DNA of 64,000 nucleotides, from the NCBI RefSeq assembly GCF_001641125.1, contig NZ_LWLP01000001.1:4033828-4097827 (forward strand), written 5' to 3'. Position numbers and translations under genes: made by a program. The stretch is from Arthrobacter sp. OY3WO11 (GTDB lineage: Bacteria; Actinomycetota; Actinomycetes; Actinomycetales; Micrococcaceae). The notes beneath the pieces were generated by a model. It saw only the letters and a program-made list of their open reading frames with translations, did no database searches and was not told the origin of the DNA. Positions 49,586-58,869 of this stretch are shown here, piece after piece; position 1 is the stretch's first letter; each line of letters begins with the position of its first letter.

Positions 49586-51759
49586 CAGACTACGACGGCG
49601 GAAACGTCGCCGCCGCGGACGGTGACCTCGAACGCCGTGGTGGAACCGTCCGGCGAGGGCACCCCAATGCGCCGTGTCCCGTCCGCCGCGGCGAACGCCC
49701 GGAACTGCATATCCCGCGCCCAGTCGTAGTCCGGCCGGTCTGACACTGTGCCGATGGGCAGCACAGCGCCTTCGCGGACCCAGGTGGCAGCCTGCATCAC
49801 CGAATACTCCTTGCGGTGCCAGCGCGGGCCGGCCAGCTGCTCCCCTGTTTCCAGGTGGGTCCAGGTGCCCTCGGGCAGGTAGAAGGACACGCTCCCGGAC
49901 GGGTCCATGACCGGTGCCACCAGGATGTCCGGCCCCAGCATGTACTGCCGGTCCAGATGCGCGCAGCCCGGGTCCTCCGGGAACTCCATGAACAGCGGGC
50001 GCATCAGGGGAATACCCTCTGCGTAAGCCTGCTCGGCTGCCGTCTGCAGGTAGGGCATGAGCCGCATTTTCTGCTCCGTAAAGTGCCGGAGCACGTCCAC
50101 GGACTCCTCGTCCACCAGCCACGGCACACGGTAGGAGTTGGACCCGTGCAGCCTCGAGTGCGAGGACAGCAGGCCGAACGCGATCCACCGTTTGAAGATT
50201 TCCGGCTCGGGCGTACCCTCGAATCCGCCGATGTCGTGGCTCCAGAAGGAGAAGCCCGACGCCGCCAGGGACAGCCCGCCGCGCAGCGATTCAGCCATGG
50301 CCGCGAACGTGGACTCACAGTCGCCGCCCCAGTGCACCGGCATGGTCTGTCCGCCGGCCGTGGCTGAGCGGGCAAAAACCACCGCTTCCCCTTCGCCCAG
50401 CTCCTTGGACAGCAGGTCGAAAACCGTCCTGTTGTACAGCTGCGCGTAGTAGTTGTGCATTCTGTCCGGATCGGACCCGTCGTGCCACACCACATCCGTG
50501 GGGATGCGCTCGCCAAAGTCCGTCTTGAACGAGTCAACGCCCTGGCCCAGCAGGCCGCGGAGCTTGTCCTGGTACCAGAGCACGGCCTCGGGGTTGGTGA
50601 AGTCCACCAGCCCCATGCCCGCCTGCCACATGTCCCACTGCCACACCGACCCGTCCGACCGTTTGACCAGGAAGCCCCGCTCCAGACCCTCGCGGAACAG
50701 GTGCGAGCGCTGGGCGATGTACGGGTTGATCCAGACGCAGACCTTCAGCCCGCGGTCGTGAAGCCGGGCCAGCATGCCCTCCGGGTCAGGGAAAGTGGCG
50801 GGGTCCCAGACGAAGTCGCTCCAGTGGAAGGACCTCATCCAGTGGCAGTCAAAGTGGAAGACGGACAGGGGCAGGTTCCGCTCCTCCATGCCGTCAATGA
50901 AGGAGTTCACGGTCTTCTCGTCGTAGTCCGTGGTGAAGGAGGTGGAGAGCCACAGGCCGTAGGACCAGGCCGGGATCCGTGATGGCCGTCCGGTCAGCTC
51001 GGTGTACCGCCGGATGATGTCCTTCGGCGAAGGCCCGTGGATGACGAAGTACTGGAGCTTCTGGCCCTCCACGCTGAACTGGGTGCGGGACACCACCTCG
51101 GACCCCACCTCGAAGGACACCTTCTCCGGGTGGTTCACGAACACCCCGTAGCCGTCGTTGGTGATGAAGAACGGCACGTTCTTGTAGGCGAGGTCGCTGG
51201 AGGTGCCGCCGTCCTCGTTCCAGATGTCCACCGACTGGCCGTTCTTGACGAACGCGCCGAACCGCTCGCCCAGGCCATACACATTGGTGCCCACGCCCAG
51301 GCTGAGCTGCTCGTGCACAAACGTCCGCCCGCCGTCGTCCGTGATGACGCCGACGCTGCGCGGCGTGGAGGTGGTCAGCAGCCTGCCGTTCCCCAGGAAA
51401 TCGACCCCCCAGTCCCCGTCCGTGCTGATCCGTGCCGTGAGCCCGCCGGAGGTGATGCTGGCCGTGTCCCCGTCCCGGCTGAACTGCGGGGCCGGTCCTG
51501 TCCGGTTCACGTCGAAGTGCGGGCCGTTGTCCAGCCCGCCCTGGAAGTGCTCGATGGTCACGCCGATGACGTCCGGCAGGGGCGCATCGAAGGTGACCGT
51601 CAGCTGGGGAAGGTTCAGGGCATCGCCGCGGGAGTTGATGCGTTTGGTGGGTGCGTAAACCGTCAGGCTCCGCTCGTCCTCCACCACGTCCGAGACGTCG
51701 CGCGGGTGCAGCGCCGAGAAGCCTTTGCGGTACAGCCAGTAGCCGTCGGTGAATTTCAT
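49585..51759 (-). CDS. yicI: GH31 alpha-xylosidase (YicI type)
   Basis: 724 residues, near the length of E. coli YicI. LSTSFTTDYDEKTVNSFIDGM, LSVFHFDCHWMRSFHWSDFVWDP, the nucleophile motif FKTDFGERIPTDV (D414) and the acid/base HWGGDCEST (D480) fit YicI D416/D482 with a shift of two. FDC-WM and GFSFWSHDIGGFEGTPEPE are the subgroup features that set alpha-xylosidases apart from alpha-glucosidases. It releases xylose from the non-reducing end of isoprimeverose or xyloglucan fragments in the cytoplasm. Six bases downstream of the GH42 gene. Confidence 0.94.
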   Translation of the reverse strand: MKFTDGYWLYRKGFSALHPRDVSDVVEDERSLTVYAPTKRINSRGDALNLPQLTVTFDAPLPDVIGVTIEHFQGGLDNGPHFDVNRTGPAPQFSRDGDTASITSGGLTARISTDGDWGVDFLGNGRLLTTSTPRSVGVITDDGGRTFVHEQLSLGVGTNVYGLGERFGAFVKNGQSVDIWNEDGGTSSDLAYKNVPFFITNDGYGVFVNHPEKVSFEVGSEVVSRTQFSVEGQKLQYFVIHGPSPKDIIRRYTELTGRPSRIPAWSYGLWLSTSFTTDYDEKTVNSFIDGMEERNLPLSVFHFDCHWMRSFHWSDFVWDPATFPDPEGMLARLHDRGLKVCVWINPYIAQRSHLFREGLERGFLVKRSDGSVWQWDMWQAGMGLVDFTNPEAVLWYQDKLRGLLGQGVDSFKTDFGERIPTDVVWHDGSDPDRMHNYYAQLYNRTVFDLLSKELGEGEAVVFARSATAGGQTMPVHWGGDCESTFAAMAESLRGGLSLAASGFSFWSHDIGGFEGTPEPEIFKRWIAFGLLSSHSRLHGSNSYRVPWLVDEESVDVLRHFTEQKMRLMPYLQTAAEQAYAEGIPLMRPLFMEFPEDPGCAHLDRQYMLGPDILVAPVMDPSGSVSFYLPEGTWTHLETGEQLAGPRWHRKEYSVMQAATWVREGAVLPIGTVSDRPDYDWARDMQFRAFAAADGTRRIGVPSPDGSTTAFEVTVRGGDVSAVVV

Positions 51760-51765
51760 GGGATG

Positions 51766-53829
51766 TCAGTTTCCGTTCTCAAGAGGTGCAGTGCTGTCTT
51801 TGAGGACCAGGGCGCCATACGGTTCCAGGGTCAGGTGGCGCCCGCAGGCGTCCCCGGTAAGCACGTCCACAGACTGCCCAGCGAGCGTCACGGTGCGCGG
51901 TTCCGGGCTGTGGTTCAGCAGGAAGTGTTGGCCGCCGCGGGTGGCAAGTTCGACGTCGTCGGGCAGCATTCCTGCCACCGGCGAGGAGATGCGGGCTGCC
52001 GCCAGGGCCTCCCCCACGATGTGCCCCAGCGCGGGACCGGGCAGGTCGCACCCGGCGTACCAAGCGGTGCCGCGGCCGTGGCTGTTGCGGACTACCGCCG
52101 GCTTTCCAGCCAGGGCGCCGGAGGCGAACGAGGCCGCCGCCGCGGCGCCGGGACCGTCCAGGCGCAGGTCCTCGGACCAGACAGTGGCCTGGAGGCCGGC
52201 GGGTGCGTCTGCAGAGACGCTTCCCGGTCCGGATGAAGCGAAATCGAGCCCAATGCCTTCCGCCAGGGGCCGCCATTCCTCGCCGCTGGTGCCGAGCATG
52301 GACGCCAGGACCGAGGGGAACCGTCCCTGCCGGAGGTGGCCGTTGCTGTCCGCCACCCCCGTGAAGGGCCCGACGACGGCCGTCCCGCCCCGGTGCACCC
52401 ATTCCGTCAGTGCCACGGCATGGTCCTCCGCCAGGAGGAAGAGGCTGGGGACGAGCACCAGGTCGAACCGGTCCAGCGCCGTGGAGGGGTGCACCACCTC
52501 CACGGACAGGCCGCGCCGCAGCAGCGGCCGGTAGTAGGCCTGGAGCTGGTCCAGGACGCCGAGCCGGTCCGTGGGGCAGTCCGGGGACTCCGCCGCCCAC
52601 CAGCTGTCCCAATCGAACAGGATGGCGATCCGGGACGGCGCGGGGGTGCCTGCAATGAGCCGCAGGTCCTGCAGCTGGGAGCCGAGTTCCGCGACCTCGC
52701 GGAACACCCGGGTGTCCTCCCCGGCCAGCGGCACCACCGCGGAGTGGAAGCGTTCGGCGCCGAAGGAGGACTGGCGGAACTGGAAGAAGCAGATGCCGTC
52801 GGAGCCGCGGGCCAGGGCGGAGAACGAGTCCACGCGGAGGGCCCCGGGTTCCTTGGCGCTGTTGTGGGGCCGCCAGTTCACGGCGGAGGCTGCTGATTCC
52901 ATCAGCAGCCAGGGTGTGCCGCCGGCCAGTCCGCGGCACAGGTCGTGGGTGAGGGCGCCCAGTTCCCAGGTCTGCGGCTGCCCGGGATCCGTGTACCAGT
53001 TGTTGCCCACCAGGTCCGTCTCCCCGGCGAAGCTGAAGTAGTCCGCGCCGCGGAAGAAGCCCATCAGGTTGGTGGTGACGGGAACATCCGGTGAGTACTG
53101 GCGGATGATGTCCCGTTCGGCGGTGAAGAGTTTGAGCAGCGACTCCGAGGTGAAGCGCTTGAAGTCCAGGACCTGCGTGGGGTTGTGGAGGTAGGGTGCC
53201 GTGCGCGGCGGCAGGATTTCCTCCCAGGTGCTGTAGCCCTGGCTCCAGAAGGTGGTCCCCCAGGCGGAGTTCAGGTGTTCCAGGGAGCCGTAGCGGCGCA
53301 GCAGCCAGGTGCGGAACGCGGCGGCGGTCTCGTCGTCGTAACTGATCTGTCCCAGCTCGTTCCCAACGTGCCACATCACCACAGCGGGGTGCTGGCCGTA
53401 CCGCTCGGCGAGCGCCGCGGTGACCTGCCGTGCGGCGCTGCGGTACACGGCCGACGACGGCGAGAACTGGTTGCGGGAGCCGTACCAGAGCGTTGTCCCG
53501 GCTGCGTCCGTGGGCAGTGTGCTGGGGTAGCGGTGTCCCAGCCAGGGCGGCGGCGATGCGGTGGGCGTGGCCAGGCAGACCTTGATGTTTCCCTCGTCGA
53601 GGAGGGCAAGGATCCGGTCCAGCCAGCCGAAGTCCCAGGTGCCCTCGGTGGGCTGCAGGCGTGCCCAGCTGAAGACGCCCAGGGTCACCAGGTTGATGCC
53701 TGCCTGCTGCATCAGGCGGATGTCCTCCGGCCAGCTTTCCTCCGGCCACTGCTCGGGGTTGTAATCGGCGCCGAAGAGCAGCCCGGCCCGCTCTGTCACG
53801 GCGCTCAGGCCGTGGCTTCGAGGATGCAT
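51766..53829 (-). CDS. GH42 beta-galactosidase
   Basis: 687 residues, ATG 53829 with AAGGA on the minus strand before it. FGADYNPEQWPEESWPEDIRLMQQAGINLVTLGVFSWARLQPTEG starts the barrel; acid/base in WHVGNELG (E158) and nucleophile in LLMESAAS (E311), then a trimerisation/Rossmann-like domain with PPLLRRGLSVEVVHPS and a C-terminal beta sandwich. Removes terminal galactose (xyloglucan side chains or galacto-oligosaccharides), cytoplasmic. First gene of an operon with the GH31 and AKR genes; only 16 bases separate it from the LacI ATG on the other strand. Confidence 0.95.
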   Translation of the reverse strand: MHPRSHGLSAVTERAGLLFGADYNPEQWPEESWPEDIRLMQQAGINLVTLGVFSWARLQPTEGTWDFGWLDRILALLDEGNIKVCLATPTASPPPWLGHRYPSTLPTDAAGTTLWYGSRNQFSPSSAVYRSAARQVTAALAERYGQHPAVVMWHVGNELGQISYDDETAAAFRTWLLRRYGSLEHLNSAWGTTFWSQGYSTWEEILPPRTAPYLHNPTQVLDFKRFTSESLLKLFTAERDIIRQYSPDVPVTTNLMGFFRGADYFSFAGETDLVGNNWYTDPGQPQTWELGALTHDLCRGLAGGTPWLLMESAASAVNWRPHNSAKEPGALRVDSFSALARGSDGICFFQFRQSSFGAERFHSAVVPLAGEDTRVFREVAELGSQLQDLRLIAGTPAPSRIAILFDWDSWWAAESPDCPTDRLGVLDQLQAYYRPLLRRGLSVEVVHPSTALDRFDLVLVPSLFLLAEDHAVALTEWVHRGGTAVVGPFTGVADSNGHLRQGRFPSVLASMLGTSGEEWRPLAEGIGLDFASSGPGSVSADAPAGLQATVWSEDLRLDGPGAAAAASFASGALAGKPAVVRNSHGRGTAWYAGCDLPGPALGHIVGEALAAARISSPVAGMLPDDVELATRGGQHFLLNHSPEPRTVTLAGQSVDVLTGDACGRHLTLEPYGALVLKDSTAPLENGN

Positions 53830-53845
53830 GGAATTCCTTGGTTAA

Positions 53846-54880
53846 ATGATGGATATGAGTAATCGAAAGGCTTCAACGGCGGCGACCATCAGTGACGTGG
53901 CCAAAGAGGCGGGGGTTTCCACGAGTACCGTGTCCTACGTGATGAGCGGGAACCGTCCCATATCGAAAGAAACCCGCGAAATCGTCGAAGCGGCGATGCG
54001 GCGGCTGAAGTACAGTCCGCGGTCCAGTGCCCGCGCCCTGGCCTCCAGCCGCTCCAATGTCCTGGGGCTGGTGGTGCCCCTCCGCGCGGATGTCAACGTG
54101 GGTGTGGTGATGCAGTTCGTCACTGCTGTGGTGACCACCGCCCGGACGTTCAACCAGGACGTCCTGCTCCTGACCCAGGACGACGCCGGCAGCATTGAGC
54201 GGGTGACGTCCCAGTCCATGGTGGACGGCCTGGTGATGATGGACATCGAGGCCCGCGATCCCCGCATCCCCGTGCTGGCCAAGCTGGACAAGCCGGCGGT
54301 GCTGATCGGCATGCCGGACGATCCGCGTGGCCTCAGCTGCGTTGACTTCGACTTCGCCGGCGCCTCCCGCACCGCTGTCCGCCATCTGGCCGAATTGGGC
54401 CACCGCGGCATCGCCTTCATCGGTTCCCCGCCCGCCTCGCTGCGCCGGCACGCAACCTATGCTGACCGGGCCCTGCGCGGTTTCGAGGAGGCGTGCCGGG
54501 AACTTGAGGTCACGCATGTCTCGGTGGCCTGCGAGGCGAACTCCAAGGACCTGGCCCGGGCGCTGGACAAGGTCTTCGCCGGCCCGGAGTCCATCACCGC
54601 CCTCCTGGTGCACAACGAGGGACTGCTGCCCATCCTGCGCGAGAACCTCGCCGCGCACAGCTTCACCGTCCCGGAGGACATCTCGGTGGTTGTTATTGCC
54701 CCCGCCGATGTGGCCACGTCCGCCTTCCTGCCCTGGACGGCGGTGTCCATCCCGGCGATGGACATCGGCCGCGCCGCCGTGGAGATGGTGATGGATCGGC
54801 TGAGCCTGGCCAAGCCCGCCGAGCTGCGGCTCATCGCCCCCACCCTCTCCGAGGGGGCAAGCACCGCGGCGGTCCGCTGA
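53846..54880 (+). CDS. LacI-family transcriptional regulator of the xyloglucan-type locus
   Basis: 344 residues from 53846 or 341 from ATG 53855, the more natural MSNRKASTAATISDVAKEAGVSTSTVSYVMSGNRPISKETREIV HTH. The sensor domain has LGLVVPLRADVNVGVVMQFVTAVVTTA, DFDFAGASRTAVRHLAELGHRGIAFIG and PALVHNEGLLPILRENL-type segments. The start codons of this gene and GH42 are 16-25 bases apart, so promoters overlap or the LacI mRNA is leaderless. Expected to repress the divergent GH42 operon until sugar inducer appears. Confidence 0.92.
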   Translation: MMDMSNRKASTAATISDVAKEAGVSTSTVSYVMSGNRPISKETREIVEAAMRRLKYSPRSSARALASSRSNVLGLVVPLRADVNVGVVMQFVTAVVTTARTFNQDVLLLTQDDAGSIERVTSQSMVDGLVMMDIEARDPRIPVLAKLDKPAVLIGMPDDPRGLSCVDFDFAGASRTAVRHLAELGHRGIAFIGSPPASLRRHATYADRALRGFEEACRELEVTHVSVACEANSKDLARALDKVFAGPESITALLVHNEGLLPILRENLAAHSFTVPEDISVVVIAPADVATSAFLPWTAVSIPAMDIGRAAVEMVMDRLSLAKPAELRLIAPTLSEGASTAAVR

Positions 54881-54909
54881 GGGCTGCCGCAGCAAGGGCA
54901 CCGCACCGT

Positions 54910-55863
54910 TCATCCCTTGACCGCGCCGATCATCACGCCTTTGGTGAAGTGCTTCTGCACGAAGGGGTACACGATCAGGATGGGGATCATGGCGAGCACG
55001 ATCACGGCCATCTGCAGTGCCGGGCCAGCCGCTGCCCCGGTGCCAACATCCACCTGGCCGGGCACCGAGACGCCCTGTAGCACGTAGGACCGCAGCACCA
55101 CCTGCAGCGGGTTCATGGAGCTGTCATTGATGTAGAGGATGGCGTTGAAGAACGCATTCCAGTAGCCCACCCCGTAAAACAGGGCGATGACGGCGGTGAC
55201 GGCCTTGGACATCGGCAGCACGATCTGCGTCAGGGTTCGCCACTCGCTGGCGCCGTCAATCCGGGCGCTGTCCAGGATCCCCCGGTCGATTCCCATGAAG
55301 AAGCCGCGGAGGATGATGATGTTGAACACCGAGATGCAGCTGGGCAGGATCAGCGCCCAGTAGGTGTTGATCAGGCCCAGGCCGGACACCAGCAGGTACG
55401 CCGGGATGATGCCGGCGCTGAAGAACATGGTGATCAGCAGGGTGAACAGGATGGGCGTGTGGGCAAAGGACCCCGGCCGGGACAGTCCGTACGCGCAGAG
55501 GATGGACACCACCATGCTCAGGGCCGTTCCGGTGGCCGTGACGCCCACGCTGACCAGCACCGCCCTGGTGACCACCCCGCCGCTGAGGATCTGCTGGTAG
55601 GCGGCGAAGGAGATTTCCCCGGGAACCAGGACCAGTCCGCCGGCCTGCGTGATGGTGGCCTGGGCGGAGATGCTGGTGAGGACGATCGTGTACAGCGGCC
55701 CCAGGACTGCCAGGACGACGACGGCGAGCACCACGATCTTGCCGGCCTTCGCCGCCGCTCCGGGTTCTTCGTCCCAGATGGGGCGTTCCGGTTTGGTGCG
55801 CGGTTGCCTGGGTGGTCTGGCGGCGCCGGCTGAAGCGGGCGCCTTTCTGGTTAGTGTGCTCAT
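54910..55863 (-). CDS. Carbohydrate ABC transporter permease (LplC type)
   Basis: 317 residues, ATG 55863 overlapping the LplB stop (ATGA). About six helices; LDSARIDGASEWRTLTQIVLPMSKAVTAVIALFYGVGYWNAFFNAILYI contains the EAA loop and the LplC-specific GYWN-FFNA segment, and the chain ends with HFTKGVMIGAVKG as usual. Last gene of the importer operon. No ATPase gene is present; LplABC systems borrow an ATPase from elsewhere. Confidence 0.93.
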   Translation of the reverse strand: MSTLTRKAPASAGAARPPRQPRTKPERPIWDEEPGAAAKAGKIVVLAVVVLAVLGPLYTIVLTSISAQATITQAGGLVLVPGEISFAAYQQILSGGVVTRAVLVSVGVTATGTALSMVVSILCAYGLSRPGSFAHTPILFTLLITMFFSAGIIPAYLLVSGLGLINTYWALILPSCISVFNIIILRGFFMGIDRGILDSARIDGASEWRTLTQIVLPMSKAVTAVIALFYGVGYWNAFFNAILYINDSSMNPLQVVLRSYVLQGVSVPGQVDVGTGAAAGPALQMAVIVLAMIPILIVYPFVQKHFTKGVMIGAVKG

Positions 55864-56963
55864 TTGGAATAGACACCGCTCTCACCGAAGATGTGGGCAA
55901 CTTTGTTGGCAGTCAGGATCAGGGCCAGGCTCACCAGGCCCTTGATGAGGCCGGCGGCGGCAGCGTAGCTCCAGTCGCCGTTCTGCACGCCGGTGTAATA
56001 CACGAAGGTGTCCAGGACTTCTGAGGCTTCGGCCCCGACGGCGTCCCGCTGCAGGATCATCTGCTCGAAGCCAACCGTCAGGGAGTCCCCCAGCCTGAGG
56101 ATCAGCAGCAGCACGATGACGCTGCGGAGTCCGGGAAGGGTGACGTGCCACATCCGCTTCCACCGGTTGGCCCCGTCCACCGCCGCTGCCTCGTACTGGG
56201 CGGGATCGATGGCGCTGAGGGCTGCGAGGAACACGATGATGCCCCAGCCGGCGTCCTTCCAGACCGCCTGGGAGGTAAGCAGGAACAGGAATGTGTCCGG
56301 GTTGGTCATGATGTCCACGGCCTGCCAGCCGTTGGCGCGCAGCGACTGGTTCAGCAGCCCGGCGCCGCCGAAGATCTGCTGGAAGACGGAGACCACCAGG
56401 ACCCAGGAAAAGAAGTGCGGCAGGTACACCACTGCCTGGATGGCGGCCCTGAGCCGCGGGTTCACCAGGGAGTTGAGGAGCATGGCCAGTGCTATGGGGA
56501 TGGGAAAGAAGAACACCAGCTGGAACGCCGTGATCACCAGCGTGTTCTTGACGGCCAGCCAGAAGTCGGGATCCGCCAGCACCCGCGCGAAGTTGTCCGT
56601 CCCCACCCACGGGCTGGCCGGAATCCCCACATACGGGGAGTAGTCCTGGAAGGCCACCACGTTGCCCAGCATGGGCAGGTACGCGAAGATCGCCAGCAGG
56701 ATCACGGCGGGCAGTGCCATGAACACCAGGGAGCGGTCCCGGTTGAACCGCAGTTTGAGGTTGGCCTTCGGCCTCAGGGGGACGGCCGTGCTGCCGGCCT
56801 CCGTGCTGCCGCCACCCGAGCCGCCGGCATCCTGCGTCCCGGCATCCTGCGCCGCAGCACCCAACCCGCCAGCCGCCGTCGTACTTCCTGCCGAATGCCC
56901 ACTGTCCTGCGCCGCGGCGACCTCCTGCCGCAGCGCCGCCTGGCGTTCTGTTCCGGTGCTCAT
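55860..56963 (-). CDS. Carbohydrate ABC transporter permease (LplB type)
   Basis: 367 residues from ATG 56963 (AGGAG nine bases upstream; the ATG at 56972 touches that site). A Gly/Ala/Thr-rich hydrophilic N-terminus of about 60 residues is followed by six helices; YEAAAVDGANRWKRMWHVTLPGLRSVIVLLLILRLGDSLTVGFEQM is the coupling loop. Ends FGESGVYSK, typical of LplB. Membrane half of the importer of the xyloglucan-type locus. Confidence 0.93.
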   Translation of the reverse strand: MSTGTERQAALRQEVAAAQDSGHSAGSTTAAGGLGAAAQDAGTQDAGGSGGGSTEAGSTAVPLRPKANLKLRFNRDRSLVFMALPAVILLAIFAYLPMLGNVVAFQDYSPYVGIPASPWVGTDNFARVLADPDFWLAVKNTLVITAFQLVFFFPIPIALAMLLNSLVNPRLRAAIQAVVYLPHFFSWVLVVSVFQQIFGGAGLLNQSLRANGWQAVDIMTNPDTFLFLLTSQAVWKDAGWGIIVFLAALSAIDPAQYEAAAVDGANRWKRMWHVTLPGLRSVIVLLLILRLGDSLTVGFEQMILQRDAVGAEASEVLDTFVYYTGVQNGDWSYAAAAGLIKGLVSLALILTANKVAHIFGESGVYSK

Positions 56964-56975
56964 CCTCGCCATCTC

Positions 56976-58676
56976 CTAGGCCAGGAATCCCGCGTAGAAG
57001 TCCCGGAGTTCGTCGCCGCCCTTGCTCTTCCAGGTGGCGAGTTCGGCGTCGAGGTCCTTCATGCCCTTGCGTCCGCGGATGATGTCCTTGGCAAGGTCGT
57101 CAAACGGCTTGGACAGTGAGCCGAACTTGGCCGGCTCCTGGATCTGCATGCCGAAGAAGGCGTCCTCCACAACATTGGGTGCCTGGCGCGCCTCCCACTC
57201 GGACTGCGACTGCACCAGCCCCGGGTACTGGACCATGGAGTTCACGATCGGGGCGTTCACCAGGAACGCATAGGTGCTGGTGACTTCCTCGGTGCCCTTG
57301 GCCGTGGCCTTCGGGATGCCCTGGGCGTCCCGGGTGAAGTGCACGCCCTCCACGCCGTTGTTGATCAGCACGTTCTCCTCGGTGCCGAACGGGGCCGCCA
57401 TGAAGTTGGCCAGCGCCAGCATCTCCTCCACCTTGGCGGGGTCCGTTTTCTTGATAAAGCTGAAGATCGCTGCCGGCTGTGCACGGAACAGGGTGGGCTT
57501 ACCGCCGTCCGGAGCGAAGTAGTCCATGGGCTGCATGTTGAACTTCGGGTTGGAAGGGAGGACGCGGGCCAGGGCCTCGTGCCAGGAGCCCATGCCGTCC
57601 GAGGCCATCAGCGAGGCGCCGGATTCGAAGCGCTGCTTGGACTGCTGCGCGTTGCCGGCCACGGCGTCCGGGTGGACCGAGCCGTCGGCGAACAGTTTCG
57701 CCGTCCACTCAAGCGCAGCCCGGTACTCGTCCGTTTCCACCTTGTTCTGCAGCGTGCCGTCCACCTGCTTCCACTTGGGGACCACGCCGTGCATGATCTG
57801 CGCGCCGGTCCAGACGTCCTCGGAACCCCAGCGGTTCTTGGATTCGTCCGTGAGTTCCTTGGCCAGCGCGCGGTATTCGTCGGCGGACGTGGGCGGCTTG
57901 ACGCCGAGCTCCTCGAAGAGGTCTGCGCGGTAGAAGATGGCATCCGAGATCAGGGCACCGGGGTAGGGCAACCCGTAAAGGCCGCCCTCGAAGCAGCCCA
58001 TCTTCCACGCCGCCGTCGGAATGTTCGCCAGGTTGGGGTACTTGTTGACCTTGTCCCCGGCGATGAATTCCGAGAGGTCCTGGAAGACGCCCGCGGCGGC
58101 CTGCCCGAAGCGCGGCGGCAGGTTCCACCCCGGAACGACCATCCAGTCCGGCACGTCCTTGGGCGAGGCCAGGACCGTCTGCACCTTGTCCGCGTAAGCG
58201 TTGCCATCGTTGACCTGGAAGTTGATGGTGGCGCCGAGCTTTTCGTTGACCGCCTGGTAGTAGCTGTTCTCCGGCAGTGCGGGCGGAACGGCCCACCAGG
58301 CGGGCGTCATGGCCGTGTAGGTTCCGCCGCTTCCGGGAGGCGCGGGCACGGACTTGACCAGGGACGAGGGGATGCTGGTGAAGCCCGGCGTGGAGCCCTT
58401 CACGGAAGGGATGTCCGGTTTAACCAGCTCCAGCGGCTTGTACGCAGGCACCAGCTTGGCCACCGTTTCGGCCAGGCTGCCGGAGGTGGCTGCCTGCGGC
58501 GCGGCGCCTCCTCCGGAGCAGGCCGTCAGCGCTGCAGGGGCTGCCGCCAGGAACACCGCACCGCTGAGGATGCCGAGGAAGGAACGGCGGTTGACCCCGG
58601 CGGAGGCCTCGTTGAGCAGGCGGCTGGCGGATTTATGGGGGCGTCCCCTTGACGGGTCTACCTGGGAACCGAGCAT
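56976..58676 (-). CDS. ABC transporter substrate-binding protein (LplA type, family 1)
   Basis: 566 residues, long for this class, as LplA-like proteins are. RRSFLGILSGAVFLAAAPAALTAC gives a twin-arginine-like lipoprotein signal with lipobox LTAC at about residue 52, preceded by a long N-terminal stretch. Features: YQAVNEKLGATINFQVNDG, PDWMVVPGWNLPPRFGQ, PTLFRAQPAAIFSFIKK. AAGGAG eight bases before ATG 58676. It binds an oligosaccharide outside; first gene of the importer operon, divergent from the GH3 gene. Confidence 0.93.
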   Translation of the reverse strand: MLGSQVDPSRGRPHKSASRLLNEASAGVNRRSFLGILSGAVFLAAAPAALTACSGGGAAPQAATSGSLAETVAKLVPAYKPLELVKPDIPSVKGSTPGFTSIPSSLVKSVPAPPGSGGTYTAMTPAWWAVPPALPENSYYQAVNEKLGATINFQVNDGNAYADKVQTVLASPKDVPDWMVVPGWNLPPRFGQAAAGVFQDLSEFIAGDKVNKYPNLANIPTAAWKMGCFEGGLYGLPYPGALISDAIFYRADLFEELGVKPPTSADEYRALAKELTDESKNRWGSEDVWTGAQIMHGVVPKWKQVDGTLQNKVETDEYRAALEWTAKLFADGSVHPDAVAGNAQQSKQRFESGASLMASDGMGSWHEALARVLPSNPKFNMQPMDYFAPDGGKPTLFRAQPAAIFSFIKKTDPAKVEEMLALANFMAAPFGTEENVLINNGVEGVHFTRDAQGIPKATAKGTEEVTSTYAFLVNAPIVNSMVQYPGLVQSQSEWEARQAPNVVEDAFFGMQIQEPAKFGSLSKPFDDLAKDIIRGRKGMKDLDAELATWKSKGGDELRDFYAGFLA

Positions 58677-58723
58677 GACAGCACTCCTTTGTGTGAGCCA
58701 ATGAGGGAAGATTCAATGATTCA

Positions 58724-58737
58724 TCGAACCGATTCGA
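58724..58737. promoter_or_regulatory. Palindromic operator candidate TCGAA-N4-TTCGA
   Basis: 14-bp palindrome TCGAACCGATTCGA, 48 bases before the binding-protein ATG. Its 8-mer CGATTCGA recurs at 58841-58848, ahead of the GH3 gene; both sites lie in the same divergent gap. LacI-type sites of this sort are likely. Confidence 0.45.
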
Positions 58738-58834
58738 CTTGGATCAGGGTATGACACCAGCACGGGATCCGGCAAGGGCAAAATGTGTTGCGCCTCACAA
58801 GCGGGAGTGGAACACTGGGTGTCGCCAGAATTTG

Positions 58835-58852
58835 TATAAGCGATTCGATAAC
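58835..58852 (+). promoter_or_regulatory. -10 box TATAAG of the GH3 gene with adjoining CGATTCGA site
   Basis: TATAAG (58835-58840) is followed at once by CGATTCGA (58841-58848), which places the shared motif over the likely transcription start. No convincing -35 was seen. Confidence 0.4.
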
Positions 58853-58869
58853 CCGCTGATTGGACTGCC

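Noticed and set aside
49586..50188. Longer N-terminus for the second aldo/keto reductase
   Set aside because: The added part is antisense-like low-complexity sequence over GH31 on the same strand in another frame; the AKR family starts at the chosen ATG.
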